DNA from: Stenopsyche tienmushanensis
Taxonomy: Eukaryota > Arthropoda > Insecta > Trichoptera > Stenopsychidae
Direction of reading: 5' to 3'
Assembly: GCA_008973525.1 (NCBI GenBank)
Contig: WACJ01000075.1
Span: forward strand, 248,001 to 312,000
Length of the DNA stretch: 64,000 nucleotides
Positions 48,708-61,187 of the stretch are shown here, piece after piece. The notes under the pieces are model-generated. The model was given only the letters and a program-made list of their open reading frames with translations, searched no databases and was not told where the DNA came from. Within the stretch, counting starts at the first letter, position 1; each line of letters begins with the position of its first letter. Both the position numbers and the translations under genes were made by a program.

Positions 48708-49113
48708 TCGATGAAGTCGTTAATGCCATAATCGCTTTACATCGATGATTATCTGTCAGCTCCTATCAGCATAAGATAATCTTCAATTCGAGGCAGAGTC
48801 AATTGTAAATAAACACTGTTGATAGCATACAAGACCACGTTATTTACATAAACAATACACAAAAAGTCGATTCAATTGCTCCTGCTTTAAAAAGAAATGA
48901 TAATTGGACAAATACTCATTCAACAAGCAGCGACGAATAAATTAACACTGTCGATAGCACAAAATATTCGGTCGTTTCTTTGCGTAAATACACTTGAATG
49001 CGCTACGTTCTCTCTCTGTCTCTGTCCGTCTCCAAGCTCAATGTACAAAAGTGCACTTTCTGAATAAGCGGAGGTGATCGCAGGCCCTCCGATAGTACTC
49101 CTTTAGGGGTTAA
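48708..49113 (+). repeat. Dispersed repeat family N, long copy
   Basis: Runs TAATGCCATAATCGCTTTAC, AACACTGTTGATAGCATAC (48818), a second diverged AACACTGTCGATAGCAC (48944), TTCTCTCTCTGTCTCTG, AATGTACAAAAGTGC, CCTCCGATAGTACTCC. Reverse complement of 19023-19515. The two internal AACACTGT words suggest an internal tandem duplication of ~125 bp. Confidence 0.75.
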
Positions 49114-51419
49114 TATAGGCATATTGCTAGTGATTTAAATTATGATTAGATCAATTTTGGTTACGGATGTTATGATATTGGATTGCAATATTTTAAATGC
49201 AGTAAACTGCAATATGTGCTAAATATTCTTTTATCCAAAAATATTTTAAATCGAATATTATTGACGATGTTAAGTGTTTAATACCTTATTGTAATCAGGA
49301 GCATTTCGCTTTAATTTATGGATAAATGCTTTTAAAAAAATCCTTTAATTTTGATCTCCAGCTTAAACTTTGATAAGTTTTCAGAGGCAGGCGTCCCCAA
49401 ACTAAAGTTATAAACTGATGAATTTCATCATCCGTCGCTCAAATAACAAAAGAGATATTACTTTTCATAACAAGGAGAAGATGTCAAAGTTTGCCTTTTT
49501 GATGCCAGGTTAATTTCGGATGAAAAAAATAAATCGAGTTAAAATAAAAAACGCCCTACGCCGTGGAAAAAGCGGAAAACTTTTTGCTTTATCCCATAGC
49601 GCCAACACGTATCGATATTGGACACGTATTCAGTGTAATATTTGTACGTTTCTTCAGATTCTCCTCGAGGGTGGGCAAAAGTTGGAAAAGTTTCACGATG
49701 GAAGTTTCAGCAGAAAGTGGTGGATTTTCCGCACTTTTGTAGGGTGCTGGCGTTAGGGCTTTGTTTTTTACGTTCAAAACTGACAAATATTGGGTGATTT
49801 CTTGCTCTTTGACGAGGGGCGAAAAAAATCACTTAAATGCGGAATTTAAAGCTCAGTCGAGACTCTAATGGTATTGTCGATATTTGTGTGAGATTCAGTT
49901 TTACACTTTCGGCAGGTTTTATATTGGATAAGAGCCATTGAACTTAAAAATATTCCAAACAAATTTATTTTGCGTGGAATATATATCATGCATACAGCCT
50001 CATTTCAATGATATTGCAATTATTAAAATTATTGCATATCGAATACATGCATGTGTAGGATAACTAAAAATCTTACTTGAGAAGATGTTGAAGAAGATAC
50101 GAGATAAGTCTAAGTCACGTCTAAGAGTATTTCAAGATTGCTCTCAAAAATGTTGACTTCTTTCGAAAGGACACTCTGAAAAAGTACTGTAAAGAGGACT
50201 TTGATAGCTCATTGACCTGTAACATTATTTTGCAACATTTGGTAACGAGAGATGAAACTATCACTATCTATAGAGCCGCCTCTTTTATTTCCATAAAACC
50301 TAAATCTATTACTGTTTCTTTGGTGATTTCTTTGGCCTTCAATTTAAATGACAAAGATCTGGTATTCCAAGGCGTTTTAGAAATAGATCATCGGTTAAAA
50401 ATTCTCAGTCATCACACTCTAGTGCCAGATCATCATCTTTTCGTTTTAAATAATGATATTTGTCACATTGAAGACTTAACTATGTGGTATAAAAACTATT
50501 TTCAATAAATCGCGTATAAAAGTAGGAATATTACATATATTAAAATATTATATCTAGTATCTTATAAAGAAGGTAAATTTCGATATTTACAACTTCAGCT
50601 TGCTGCACTTAAGCTGATGATGAAAGCTTAATTCAGCAAGCAAATTAGTTATTAACACTTTGAAAATCGCTTAAATTAAGCCTAATTATTATTTAAGTAC
50701 TTCGCCCAACTCAATTTGTCTCGTTAATGTAATAGTCCTCAGACATAAAATAAAGGTCACGTACATTACAAATTTTCAGACCTTTACATGAGTCGATCCA
50801 ATTGTTCGACGGCCTCGCCAAGGACCTCAAAACTAGGACATTTTCAATCGGAAACTCAGCTATGGCAATATCTTGATGAGCCTAAGCGCTGTCATACATT
50901 AGCGCGCTTAAAAGTCGGATTTCGAATAGCACACGTCCATTAGTATTTGTCAGCTCGGATGCTCTGTCCGATTTGCTGTCAAGGAACAAGCACTAAATCG
51001 CACATAGGGATTGATTTATGGCTGTTCCTCCCTGTCAACCGAGGAAATTTAATTTTCATCTAAATGCGAGAACATAGAAAAATACTCCAATTTTTTCCGG
51101 TATAAATGCCTCTTTAATCCGCAAAAAAGCGGATGTTTCACGCGGAGAAGGATAAGTTGCGGACGCAAGCCGACGGCAAAAACATGTCCTATATATTTCA
51201 TATCATTCCGCTAGGGGATGATTTAAATATTGACATAAGCAAACGTTCAGTAAAAAAATAAAAAAACACATAGTAGGATGTCGATAACGATTGTAACCCT
51301 TTTGATATGCTTAATGGAACAAAATGGAAAATTGCAATTTAATTATCGTCAATAGTACTATGATGATACTGTAAAATATAGTATATTTTTGAAAAGTATC
51401 ATATTTGATTTTTTTTCAA
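49114..51419. other. No gene recognised
   Basis: 49550-49800 is GC-richer with overlapping frames on both strands. The 98-codon plus frame 50212-50508 has no known motif and abuts an old repeat (50060-50240) related to 5160-5260. Confidence 0.4.
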
Positions 51420-51420
51420 A

Positions 51421-51610
51421 ATAAGGGTGATTCAAATATAACCAGGGTTTTGGCTGTACATATAAAATTAGGAATGGAGTATCTTATTTTTCTACATAGT
51501 TCCCTTCATTAAATTTTTACCATCGGATAAGAATCCTAAAATACTTATATTGACAATAAGAATCGATTGAACTGAACAAAAAAATCATCACATTCACTTC
51601 GGTCAAGTTG
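51421..51610 (-). pseudogene. mariner transposase C-terminal remnant
   Basis: Minus strand: 'YFRILIRW', a stop, then 'KFNEGNYVEK' and a stop at 51484-51486. This fits the mariner/Tc1 tail (G-I-x-x-L-x-x-R-W-x-K ... G-x-Y-V-E-K-stop), one nonsense codon replacing a Glu. TATAACC...GGTGATT downstream (51421-51445) may be its terminal repeat. The rest of the gene is not recognisable. Confidence 0.45.
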
Positions 51611-52122
51611 GAGTTCAAAATTGATTCGCAAAATTCAATATACGGACGAAATGAGTTCCGCGCAAAAAATCCGAATAGCGTTTCTCCAATTTAACCAGCC
51701 AAAATTGTTTCGGTAAAAACACCCTTTGCTTCAATATATATGTTAGGGCCCAAAACTAATATGAAAAATATTTAGCGAAAAAATTGCGCCAGAATGAGTT
51801 TTATTTTGCCGAAAAAAGTCAAGTTCTACATCCATTATCTGCAGCCTCGTATCCTTGCTTATCGCTCTTTTTTCAACTACACAAACACGAATTCGATTTT
51901 TCTTTTGTCGATTCGAAGCGCGCTGGATGCTTGTAGTTAAATATTTTAGATGCTGTTCCAGGATGGAAGTTGTGCGGTACAAAAGCGTCACCGCAACATA
52001 ATAACCGACGCTATGTAAAGGGCCCTCGCTGTAGTGTTACTTGACTTATAACCTGAAGCCGGCTCTGGTCGTTGTGCAGGCCTTGTTGAAAATTTCATCC
52101 AGCCACCCCTCATAATGACATT

Positions 52123-52329
52123 ATGCACTACCCCTGTTTCATATGGACGCCGTCCAATAAAATTAACTTTAAATACTTCAGCGAAGGATTAGCGCTGCAT
52201 CCGAATAAGGACGCCCTCGTGCTATCTGACCCAATTCATACTGGTCCAGTTCCCGAGGATCCTGTGTTACATTTACATCCATATTTTATATCTAAATTGG
52301 ACACAGAAAAGCTCTTACCTGTCTGGTAA
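52123..52329 (+). other. 68-codon frame in a GC-richer patch, unknown
   Basis: Reads 'HPNKDALVLSDPIHTGPVPED'. Contains no motif I know, has no evident splice context, and may be chance or part of a conserved non-coding segment. Confidence 0.2.
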
Positions 52330-52611
52330 TGGAAAGTTGCTTCTAAATATATAAATAGTTAAGCATATGACACAGATTACTGATGGCGTCACGGATGCGT
52401 AGTCAAGGTATTTTGGAAGCAAACATAGTCAAACCTATGTACAATCGACATTTTCCGACTACAGCTTTTATAAGCTAAGACATGTGGATATTCTCGAGAA
52501 AACAACCTTGGAACTAAAATAGAAAAGGTGCATTTGTGTCATTGTATGCTATTTTTGTTGCGGTTACAAAATAAGGCGTTTGAGAATTTGTGATGTTATA
52601 AAATGTGTGAT

Positions 52612-53834
52612 GCGGAAAGAAATGTCATTTTTTTTGGTTGCGTCTTTGCCGTAAGTTTGCCTTGGGTTGCTGTCGAGTGAATGCGTCAAGATTGGTGTCA
52701 TTTTGAACCTTTGTTGTTTGTCTTACTTTTTCAAACATTTTTATATTTTTTTAGCCATAGTGAAAATGTCCAAGCCAGAAATTGATGAGACCCATTTGCG
52801 AGCTTATTTACTGTTTTTATTCGACAAAGGATTAAAAGCAAAAGAAGCTACCTAGAGCATCTGTGATATATATAACAACATATTGATAATTCGAAAATGC
52901 CAAAGATGGTCCAAAAAATTCAAAAGTGGCGACAAAAATTTGAAAAATAAACCAAAATCAGGACAACCTCCAATAATCGATGATGACGCATTAAATTCTC
53001 TAGTAGAATCTGATCTTTGAAAAACGATAACGGAATTATTGCTAGACTTCAGCTGTCCCTGATCGACAGTAAAAGACCATTTGAAAAGACTCGGGAAAAA
53101 ACATAGACAAGGAATTTGAGTTGTCATCAACGGCCTTGGAACAACGGATAACCATTTGTTCATCGCATTGTCCAGGTATGAAACCGATCCATTTTTAAGA
53201 ATGATCGTTATTGGGGATGAGAAGTGGGTCCTCAACAACAGCCCGAGAAGGAAAAACAGTGACTTTTTTCGAATCAAGTACCTGTTTCTACCCCTCGACC
53301 GTCATTATCCTTGAAATGGTCCTCCATTGTGTTTGGCGTAATTCACTATGAATTATTAAAACCTGGTCAAACTGTGACAACAGAGCTATATTGTGCACAA
53401 TTAGATAGATTAAAAGCACCTCAAAAAGCGATCAGTGTTAGTTAACAACCAAAGAAGAATTATACATCATGATAATGCAAGACTACACGCGGCAAGGATT
53501 ACGCAGAACAAAATAAGGGAGCTGGATTTGGAAGTGCTGTAAAATCCACCATATTCTCCTGATATTGCACCTTCACATTATCATATTTTAAAGTCATTAG
53601 AACATTCGCTTCGTGATGAAAAAAATCGCTTCTGTGGAACAAGTCCAAAATCATTTAGATTCTTACTTTTGTGGAAAACCGGCCGAGTTTTATGAAAGAG
53701 GCATTAAAAAGCTACTTAATCTGTGGAAGGCTATTATAAATAAGCGTGGAAATTATTTAATTGAGTAATATTGTACAGCTTTTATTAAAATACATTTTTT
53801 CTCCAAATAACAAAAAAATGACATTTCTTTCCGC
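52612..53834 (+). mobile_element. mariner element, complete ends, decayed gene
   Basis: Perfect terminal inverted repeats of about 23 bp (GCGGAAAGAAATGTC with T-rich continuation) at 52612 and ending 53834. Length 1223 bp, near the normal mariner size. Encloses a full-length but broken transposase. Confidence 0.9.
52766..53768 (+). pseudogene. mariner transposase, full-length but dead
   Basis: Starts 'MSKPEIDETHLRAYLLFLFD' and continues 'GLKAKEAT', a stop, 'SICDIYNN' (first helix-turn-helix), 'KFKSGDKNLKNKPKSGQPP' and 'VKDHLKRLGK'. The first catalytic Asp is in 'IGDEKWVL' (about 53212-53235), the second in 'IHHDNARLH' (about 53461-53487). At the third site the sequence is 'SPDIAPSHYHIL': His replaces the catalytic Asp. 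The gene ends 'NKRGNYLIE' and TAA at 53766-53768. Several frameshifts and stops (after residue 30, near 53018, near 53540). The usual length is ~345 residues and this span fits. The terminal repeats are better preserved than the gene. Confidence 0.9.
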
Positions 53835-56800
53835 TTTAACTAATATTTATGTACAAGCTTCATACACGTTGCGGCGGTCCTGACAGATAAGTGGATTTTT
53901 ACGGATGATGTGGTGGACATTATACGATATTTTATGTATGAAATTAATATAGATTTATTTTATTCGATAGCTTTATTCATCTTAATTGATATTAAACAAT
54001 GACGAGCGAATCTAGACACGCACATTAATTATTTAGTATTGCGGCAACAATGTCTTGCTTCATAGAATTGATTGAACGAAGTTACTAATTGGAATTTATA
54101 TTATATCTAATTCAATGCTGAACAGAATTCCATTTCGTCCTTATTTAAATGCAGGCTCTTATTGTGGACATTTGACTATTAATCGATATCGATAAGTTAT
54201 TATTTGTTAAGCTTTATTGCATATTATTTGAATTAAAACCAAAATTATTTGATAAAAAATTTCTAAATTATTCTTGGGACAATATTTCATAACTTGTTCT
54301 AATGAATAAAGAATATAATAGAAAAAGACAAATAAGACAATTCTACTCATGCATGGCACTATGATAGATTGAATAATCGATTAAATACGTATAAAATATC
54401 ATATTACAATTAATTTTACTTTGATTTAAGATGGGGTTTTATAATTAAAAATATAAATAATTACCATTTTTTTCCAATATCAATCCCATCGAATGCTCAT
54501 TTTGCGCTAAACGATTTTTAACAATTCATATAAAATAAATTTTATATCAAATAAATTATATTTTATGAAATTGGAAACAGTTTAGCTCGTATATATCAAA
54601 CAGTTTTATGGAGTGTAAAAAACCATCCCATTATTTTTAGATTAAGAAAAACCTCCCTAAAATTCTTATCGTGCTCCGTAATAAAATACTCGTATATTGA
54701 ACATATTCACACTGTTCGTATCTTCCTTCATCGTTAAAATTACATTATTTTCTTTAAATTTATATTTGATAGATACGGATTTTTCCCCTAAAATATACTA
54801 AAGTCTTAAGAAAGTCCTTTGGGCTATAGGCTAGACGTACACAATATGTTTGTTTTAATTTGCCAAATGGAGTAATTTGGAGCTCTGTAAGTTAAGTCTT
54901 GAGCAAATCCAATAATCGAACATGGATATCAAATTTAATTAAACATTTTAATTAGAGCCTTCGAAGAAAAGATGTAGTTTAATTAAGTTCTAAATTTCTA
55001 CCTTGAAAGTCATCCTAAGGTCACACCTTTGACATTTGACTATATCAATATCGACAATGAAATATTTAATTCAATGGCAAATCAAAGCGATGTAAACGTT
55101 TGACATTTGAATCTGATATTATTTCTAAAAATTGTATGGCCCTTGTATCCCTTAACGGCCATGTAATACGGAATGTCCTCTTTGAAATTAAGGCAAAACC
55201 TTCGTAAACACCGCAAAATGTTCCTTTTGTCTTCTCCTTCTGAATTTACATTCTGTGCGATTTATGAGACATAATTTTTGCTTGACTATTTACATATTTT
55301 TTGGCGATTTGTTCAGCCATATTGGTTTTACGAATAATTTTATGGTCGCTTTGGAGTCATTCTTCATGAATTTCATCGAAGCTTGTATAAATAGAAAGAG
55401 CACTCTGCATACATGAAAACGTTTTTGAAAAATTAATGGCCCTCGTGGATGAATATTTAGCGTCATACAAGAGTCAATAAAAGATAAAAGGCACTTGTTT
55501 AAATGTGAAAAATATTCATAAAATTGCTAAAACTTATCAGCATGCAAAAGCATTTGATGTGTGAAATACAACATATAAATATCTGCGTAAATGCAAATAT
55601 TTTTGTAATGATTAGATTAATGTTTTGTATTTAAAATTATTATTTTGTTGAAACATTTTTAAGGGTATTTCTATGAAGAAAAAGCTTAAAATATCGAAGC
55701 ACATATCAAATATATCACTATTTTCACAATATCTGTGGTGCTTTCGCTTAAAATATAGCGTTCCATCTATCAACAACGTTCTTTGCCGATATAAAGACTG
55801 GCATACTAATAAGTTGAGCATTTTCAAACATTTTCCCCAAATAAGAAATACGTGACTGAAATGCATAGCGCGTCGTCCCGTTATAATAATATATGGCACA
55901 TCATTGAAAAATATTTACGAATCATTCACAGGGGGATGCAAAGCTTCAACCCCGAACGCTGCTTAATAATAATGTATTACATTTGATGAAATATCCGAGT
56001 GTCTCTATGATCAATACATTTTTTTCGCCAATCGGGGACTACGGCCATAAGCCACCCTGTAAATTAATTTAGCCCATTTTGCTCGTGTCTTCGGCGCGTA
56101 AAAATTAACATATTCAAATTCCAAGGGTTAATCAAGCCCTATTTGGATACTTTTTTCTTTAATGGAACATCCAAACTGGCACCCCCAGAGGTTATCCTTA
56201 ATAGCCAATTTTTTGCACGGCGACCCTATTTTGCTAAATAAATGAAAGTTGGATCTGACACATTGCAAAGGAGTTTGGTTTTTCTTGCACGTTGAAGCAC
56301 ACTCGGGTAATGACCGGATATATATTGCGTTTTTTACGCTTTGAAGATTTATTATAGCGTTTTTTGTTGTTGTAATAAATATTTAAAAAGCATGTTAAGA
56401 TCACAGACTACCGAATGAATTCATTTTGTTGAAAGAAGAAAACAGAATTCGTCGAGCTTAGCCACATTTGATTATCTTAAAACACGGATATATTTTTAAT
56501 CGCTTTTTAGATGCAGATGCTTAAATTCAAAAGAAAGATATCACCCAATCAAATTTTGATAATGCGATCGTGTTGTTGTTTAGACAGTTACTGCGCAGGC
56601 GCATTTTCAACGCACTTGGGGCAACTTACATACCGCTAATGCGCAAGCGCAGTTGCAGCATTTCTGTAAAATCCTTGATTTAATTTCATATACATCTAAG
56701 ATGATATTCTTCACCATGGAAGTATTAAGTCCTGAACAGGTGATTTATATCAAAACAATTAATTATATTTTTACTTTGTATAATATTGTGCATAGCTTAG

Positions 56801-59800
56801 ACCAGCGGTTCTTAAACAAGGGTCAAAGGGATCAATGAGATGTTTCCATAAGATACCATATGTAAATAAACTTTTGATAAGATTTATAAGGTTAACAGGA
56901 GTCAGTTAATTTCGACAGCCACATATAATCGCTTCTTCCTTTAACAAGCACAAAATCTATGATAAAATATTGATAATGTATGATAAATACTGTAGCAGAC
57001 TACCGATATATAGAAAATTGCATTCCCAAATGGCATTTTTTGCGAATAATCGCAGATCGATATTTCTGCATGGCAATGCAAGACCGTAAGTCCAAATATG
57101 CGAAAAAGATCAGTGCTGTTTGATTTACATTATTTATTTAACCCAATCAGCTAAGATTCAATAACATTATATTTTGAGACAATCTTGAATAAAATCACAA
57201 TAAATGCTTTATTTCGGTCTTACATAATCGGACATTTCATATGAAAACTAACAACAAGTAACGATTTTTTGGATTTATTTATATACGAATTATTGTATTT
57301 TGGATATAAAATTTTGAGACATGTTGTAGCCGTCTGGAAAAACACCTCTGCTCATTAACGTGTATTAATGCGTGTTTTTGTCGCTGTAAATAACATTCAA
57401 CGATTCCCTGTCAATTAGTTATTTATTGGTCTGGAAAGAAAGTGGAGCACATGGCCCGTTTCGCACCGACCTACAAAATATTTAGTAAATACAGTCTATA
57501 TATCAAGCCAACGACTCATTCAACGCGTCTTGTTTGCTGATCAAAGAAGATGACTGATTTGTCTATTAATTCTTTCCTAACCCAACTGCGAGATACGCAA
57601 TAAATGTCTATATAATTACTGCGAAATTGCGTATAATGGATATTAAGAGCGGGTTGCGTTTGACGAAACGGTATTCGAATACTCTACGCTATGCTTTCAT
57701 GCGAAATATGATCGGGGTGAGTTTGGTTTTCCACCATAGAGAAGGAAAAATTCCATCTTTGAATGACCATAAATTTTGTTTATGTTGAGTTTATAGCAAT
57801 TTTGCGACTCCTCCGAGATTTCTCATACTCAACAGTAGATGTCGTAATATACCAGCCCGAACTAATATCTCTATTGATTTTTGATATTTACGATACCAAG
57901 CTTAAAAGGTAATCAAAAAAGAAACAAGCGTAATCCAGTTTAAACATATTATGTTCAAATATTACAAGTATAGACTGATATATTTATTTAGATTGATGGG
58001 CAAGAAAAGCAATTTGCGTTTACTCACCTGTATAATTACATCAAGTGTTGAAAAGCTTACTCTTTGAAATCTCGTTTAGAAAGATTTGAAGCTTTACAAT
58101 CAAAAAGCTGATCATAAAAAATGTTTTTTTGCATGTTAAAATGCCTATAAATTACAGGAAATTTTCGGTAATGTACAATAAACGCTTGACTTATTAAGAA
58201 GACATCTGGCTAAATTAAAGAGTTATTTAGGCTAAAATATGCACTTTATTTCTGGTGATTTATACAATTTAGTCTATATGTTAAAATAACATTTCAAAAA
58301 TTTGATATCCCTTGTATTCGACTAGATAGTCCTACTTACGGGCTGGTCCTGTATTTTTTAATTTTGATGATGATTTCAATCCATTAATACAGGTAAGAAT
58401 TTTGCATTCTAGTTGTGAAATAAAATTATATTGGTTACTAATGATTTAGGAAAATATATTATAGTATTGGGGCAAATATGACATAAATATTACGCCATCG
58501 ATCATTGAAAAATAGTCGGGTTAAAGCAAACATATTGTATCATTAACCATACGAATATATAACTCTATTTTTTATCCAAATAGATGACAAATAGGGTATT
58601 ATCTATATTTTTTAGTTTTTATCGATTTGTGTACTAATTTTATTTTTATTTTTAGTACAATTTGGGTTATATTAAGTATATAATTGATATCATACATAAA
58701 TGATACTTCAATTTTGTATCAGGATTTATTTCAAGCTTAAAACCACTCAAGTTTTAAAGCAGGCTGAGAGACATTTCCAAATTAAAATGAACGTTTTCTG
58801 CAACGAATAAAATATATAATATTTTGCGTCATCTTTCCACAACAAAAATAAGAGATACGAATATAAAGGAAAGCTCAGGATTTGTAGGTATCATTTTTCA
58901 AATTGTGCGTAGATCCTTGAGGTGATGAAGGGGATCAAAATATTATCCACAAAAAAGTGTACAATCTCAAAATATCATCTTTTCTCCGCGTACAGACAAT
59001 TGCATAAAATTTCAAACTCGAAGAACAAACGACCTCCGAATATCGCCAGTTTGAATTAGATGCTTCTATTCAGAGCTTAAATTATAGACACAATCGAATC
59101 TCTATAAATTCTGAAAGTCTATTTTGAGAGACATTTCGAGAATATTAATAATATTGCCGTTTTCCAATATAATTTCGGTACGAATTCTTGATTCAATTGT
59201 TGTGCAAGAAAGCTTAAGATATCATTAAAATTGAGTTTCTTCGAAATGCTATTCTATAGGCCTGATTTTGTAGCTAGTGAATAGATATCTGATGATTTTT
59301 TCTGGGAAATGTTTTCATTGGCAAAAGCTTTGAGGCCACATAATCAAATTGTTTTAATTGCCCATTCTTTCAATTAAAAGATCGTTAAATAGTCAACCAT
59401 CAGTAAAATAGCTCGTATTACTCATCGATTCCAAATTAGAAACATCTTCACCATTTGCCTTTTAAATCATAAAACCGACGAAATTCATATTAGGCATTCT
59501 ATGATCCCTTTTGTGACGTTGATAAAAAAATCAAGAGATATTGACTGTCAAAATGGTTAATGAGAAGTATTGATACTCAATGTATTTCCATTATTTTGAA
59601 GAAACCATTTAAACTTATGCTGAATGATTTTTCATACTGATGATATTCATCCTTCACACACCAACATGCATGAATTAAATTGAAAAGTTTCACTATGTAT
59701 TCAATATTCACTTCATATTCCATCTGGGTCACAGGCTTTTTGAAAGGGGTATGAAATTAAATAGGACCTTTTACTTATTGTACATACACATTGCTTTACA

Positions 59801-59804
59801 TCTT
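53835..59804. other. No gene recognised, ~6 kb
   Basis: AT-rich. GC-richer patches at 56030-56330 and 57340-57700 may be conserved non-coding DNA. Overlapping frames at 55612-55899 on both strands are without motifs. 56580-56650 contains two CGCAGGCGCA/GCGCAAGCGCA words. Confidence 0.45.
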
Positions 59805-60119
59805 TTAACCCTTCTGTCAATAAGATGATCTGAACAGAACATTTTGCTTTTGGGATGAGTTTTTTAATAGTAGGTATGTATAGATCTTAATAAATCTCCC
59901 TGAATTTATTCATTGAAGGGTTTTATAGAATTTATAGTTAAAAAATAAATTTCGGGATCCTTGTGTTTCGAGAAAAAGGGATATATTTATTTGTATATGT
60001 CAATGATAGTGGTCTGGTCAGGACCAGATTTTTTTCATAGAATTTGTATGAGAAATTTTAATCCTTTCGGTCTATAAAATATTTTATCATATTTCTCATG
60101 TTGATCTGAATTTTTACCT

Positions 60120-60242
60120 CTATAGTAAGAAATCCTTTCGCATCCAGCTGAAGTTGTTGGAGAACCCTAAAAACCACAGGTAATGTTACCCTTGTACAAC
60201 ATGCACAAGGGACGTGTTGACTTTATAGATCAGATGGAGTAT
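60120..60242 (+). pseudogene. piggyBac transposase fragment
   Basis: 'YNMHKGRVDFIDQM' (60195-60236) matches the piggyBac DDE-region motif Y-N-x-x-K-G-G-V-D-x-x-D-Q-M, with Arg in place of the second Gly. Upstream residues ('LENPKN') are out of frame. The coding sequence is cut at about 60242 by the GTGCGA repeat, so the rest of the catalytic and C-terminal Cys-rich part is missing. Confidence 0.7.
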
Positions 60243-60244
60243 AC

Positions 60245-60600
60245 ACTCGAACCTCTTTTTGTGCGACTTTTTTTTGTGCGAATTTTTTTTGTGCGAATTT
60301 TTTTTGTGCGACTTTTTTGTGCGACTTTTTTTGTGCGACTTTTTTTGTGCGACTTTTTTTGTGCGACTTTTTTTTGTGCGACTTTTTTTTGTGCGACTTT
60401 TTTTTTGTGCGACTTTTTTTTGTGCGACTTTTTTTTGTGTGACTTTTTTTGTGCGATTTCGAAGTTATGCGGTTTTTTTAAATCAACTTTTTGCTTTTAA
60501 TGCTTTGACTTTTAAAAATACATTCCTCAAAAGGATTTCCAAAATTCCAACTACTTTTTTAGTGATGCGGCAACTTAGGTCGGTCCTACCATAATGAAAT
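60245..60600 (+). mobile_element. GTGCGATTTC element with tandem array, second copy
   Basis: Starts ACTCGAACCTCTTTTTGTGCGA, the same end as the element at 16559-17156 (reversed), and later shares GATTTCGAAGTTATGCGG and the block GACTTTTAAAAATACATTC ... GGAATTTT (reversed). The two long open frames here (60183-60594) are artefacts of the array. Confidence 0.65.
60261..60456 (+). repeat. (T)n-GTGCGAC tandem array, 14 units
   Basis: Fourteen GTGCGA (one GTGTGA) words spaced 13-16 bases with 7-9 T between them. Spacing changes come only from T-run length. Confidence 0.9.
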
Positions 60601-61187
60601 CTTTTAACGCGTTTTTCTCGAAACTACTTTTTTCAAAACGGTTGACATCATATCTCAAGTTTTAATGAATTAATTTACTTCAAACTGAGTAAGAATATTT
60701 TCTATATAACCCTCTTATTATTCCTATTAGATTATATCAAAATTTATTTTAAAAAAATTAAAGCTGTGACAAAATAAGGTCAAAAAATGACTTGACTGAT
60801 TTTTTTTACCGTGGCCATTTTGTGATTTTTTTTTTGAGTTAGGGACTATGATGACATTGACACTCAGTATGCTATTTCTTCCAAAGAAGAAAGCGATTTT
60901 GAGTTTGCCAACAGCATATACAGCCATTTTAAACATGCCATAAAAGCGAACATGAGTGATAAGTTTTGTATTGTTATGAATTTGGAAAAAAATATTGTTT
61001 AAATAAATAAAAAATATATTATTAAGCACCATTTCCATACAAAATGTATGAGGGTCCAGTCAGACCACTTTCATTGACGGGAGGTAATTGAAACATTCAT
61101 TGGCAGAAGGGTTAATATACATATTCTGCAAATCGGGGCTTTTAAATATTTTTCAAAAAATTCAGTCATTAAAAAACATTATTTTAC

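Larger units (their letters stand above)
59809..61111 (+). mobile_element. piggyBac-like element flanked by TTAA
   Basis: Begins CCCTTCTGTCAAT and ends ATTGGCAGAAGGG, 13-bp terminal inverted repeats with one difference. TTAA flanks both sides (59805-59808, 61112-61115), the piggyBac target site. A second inverted pair (AGTGGTCTGGTCAGGACC near 60009; GGTCCAGTCAGACCACT near 61051) lies further in. About 1.3 kb with only a fragment of transposase, so non-autonomous. A second repeat (60245 to ~60600) is inserted in it. Confidence 0.8.

Noticed and set aside
50212..50508. 98-codon plus frame
   Set aside because: Overlaps an old repeat at its start and shows no known motif; kept only as a non-coding note.
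60183..60594. Two long overlapping frames with repeated FVRLFF / FCATFF peptides
   Set aside because: They are translations of the T-run/GTGCGA tandem array; only the first ~20 residues of one frame are protein-derived (piggyBac).
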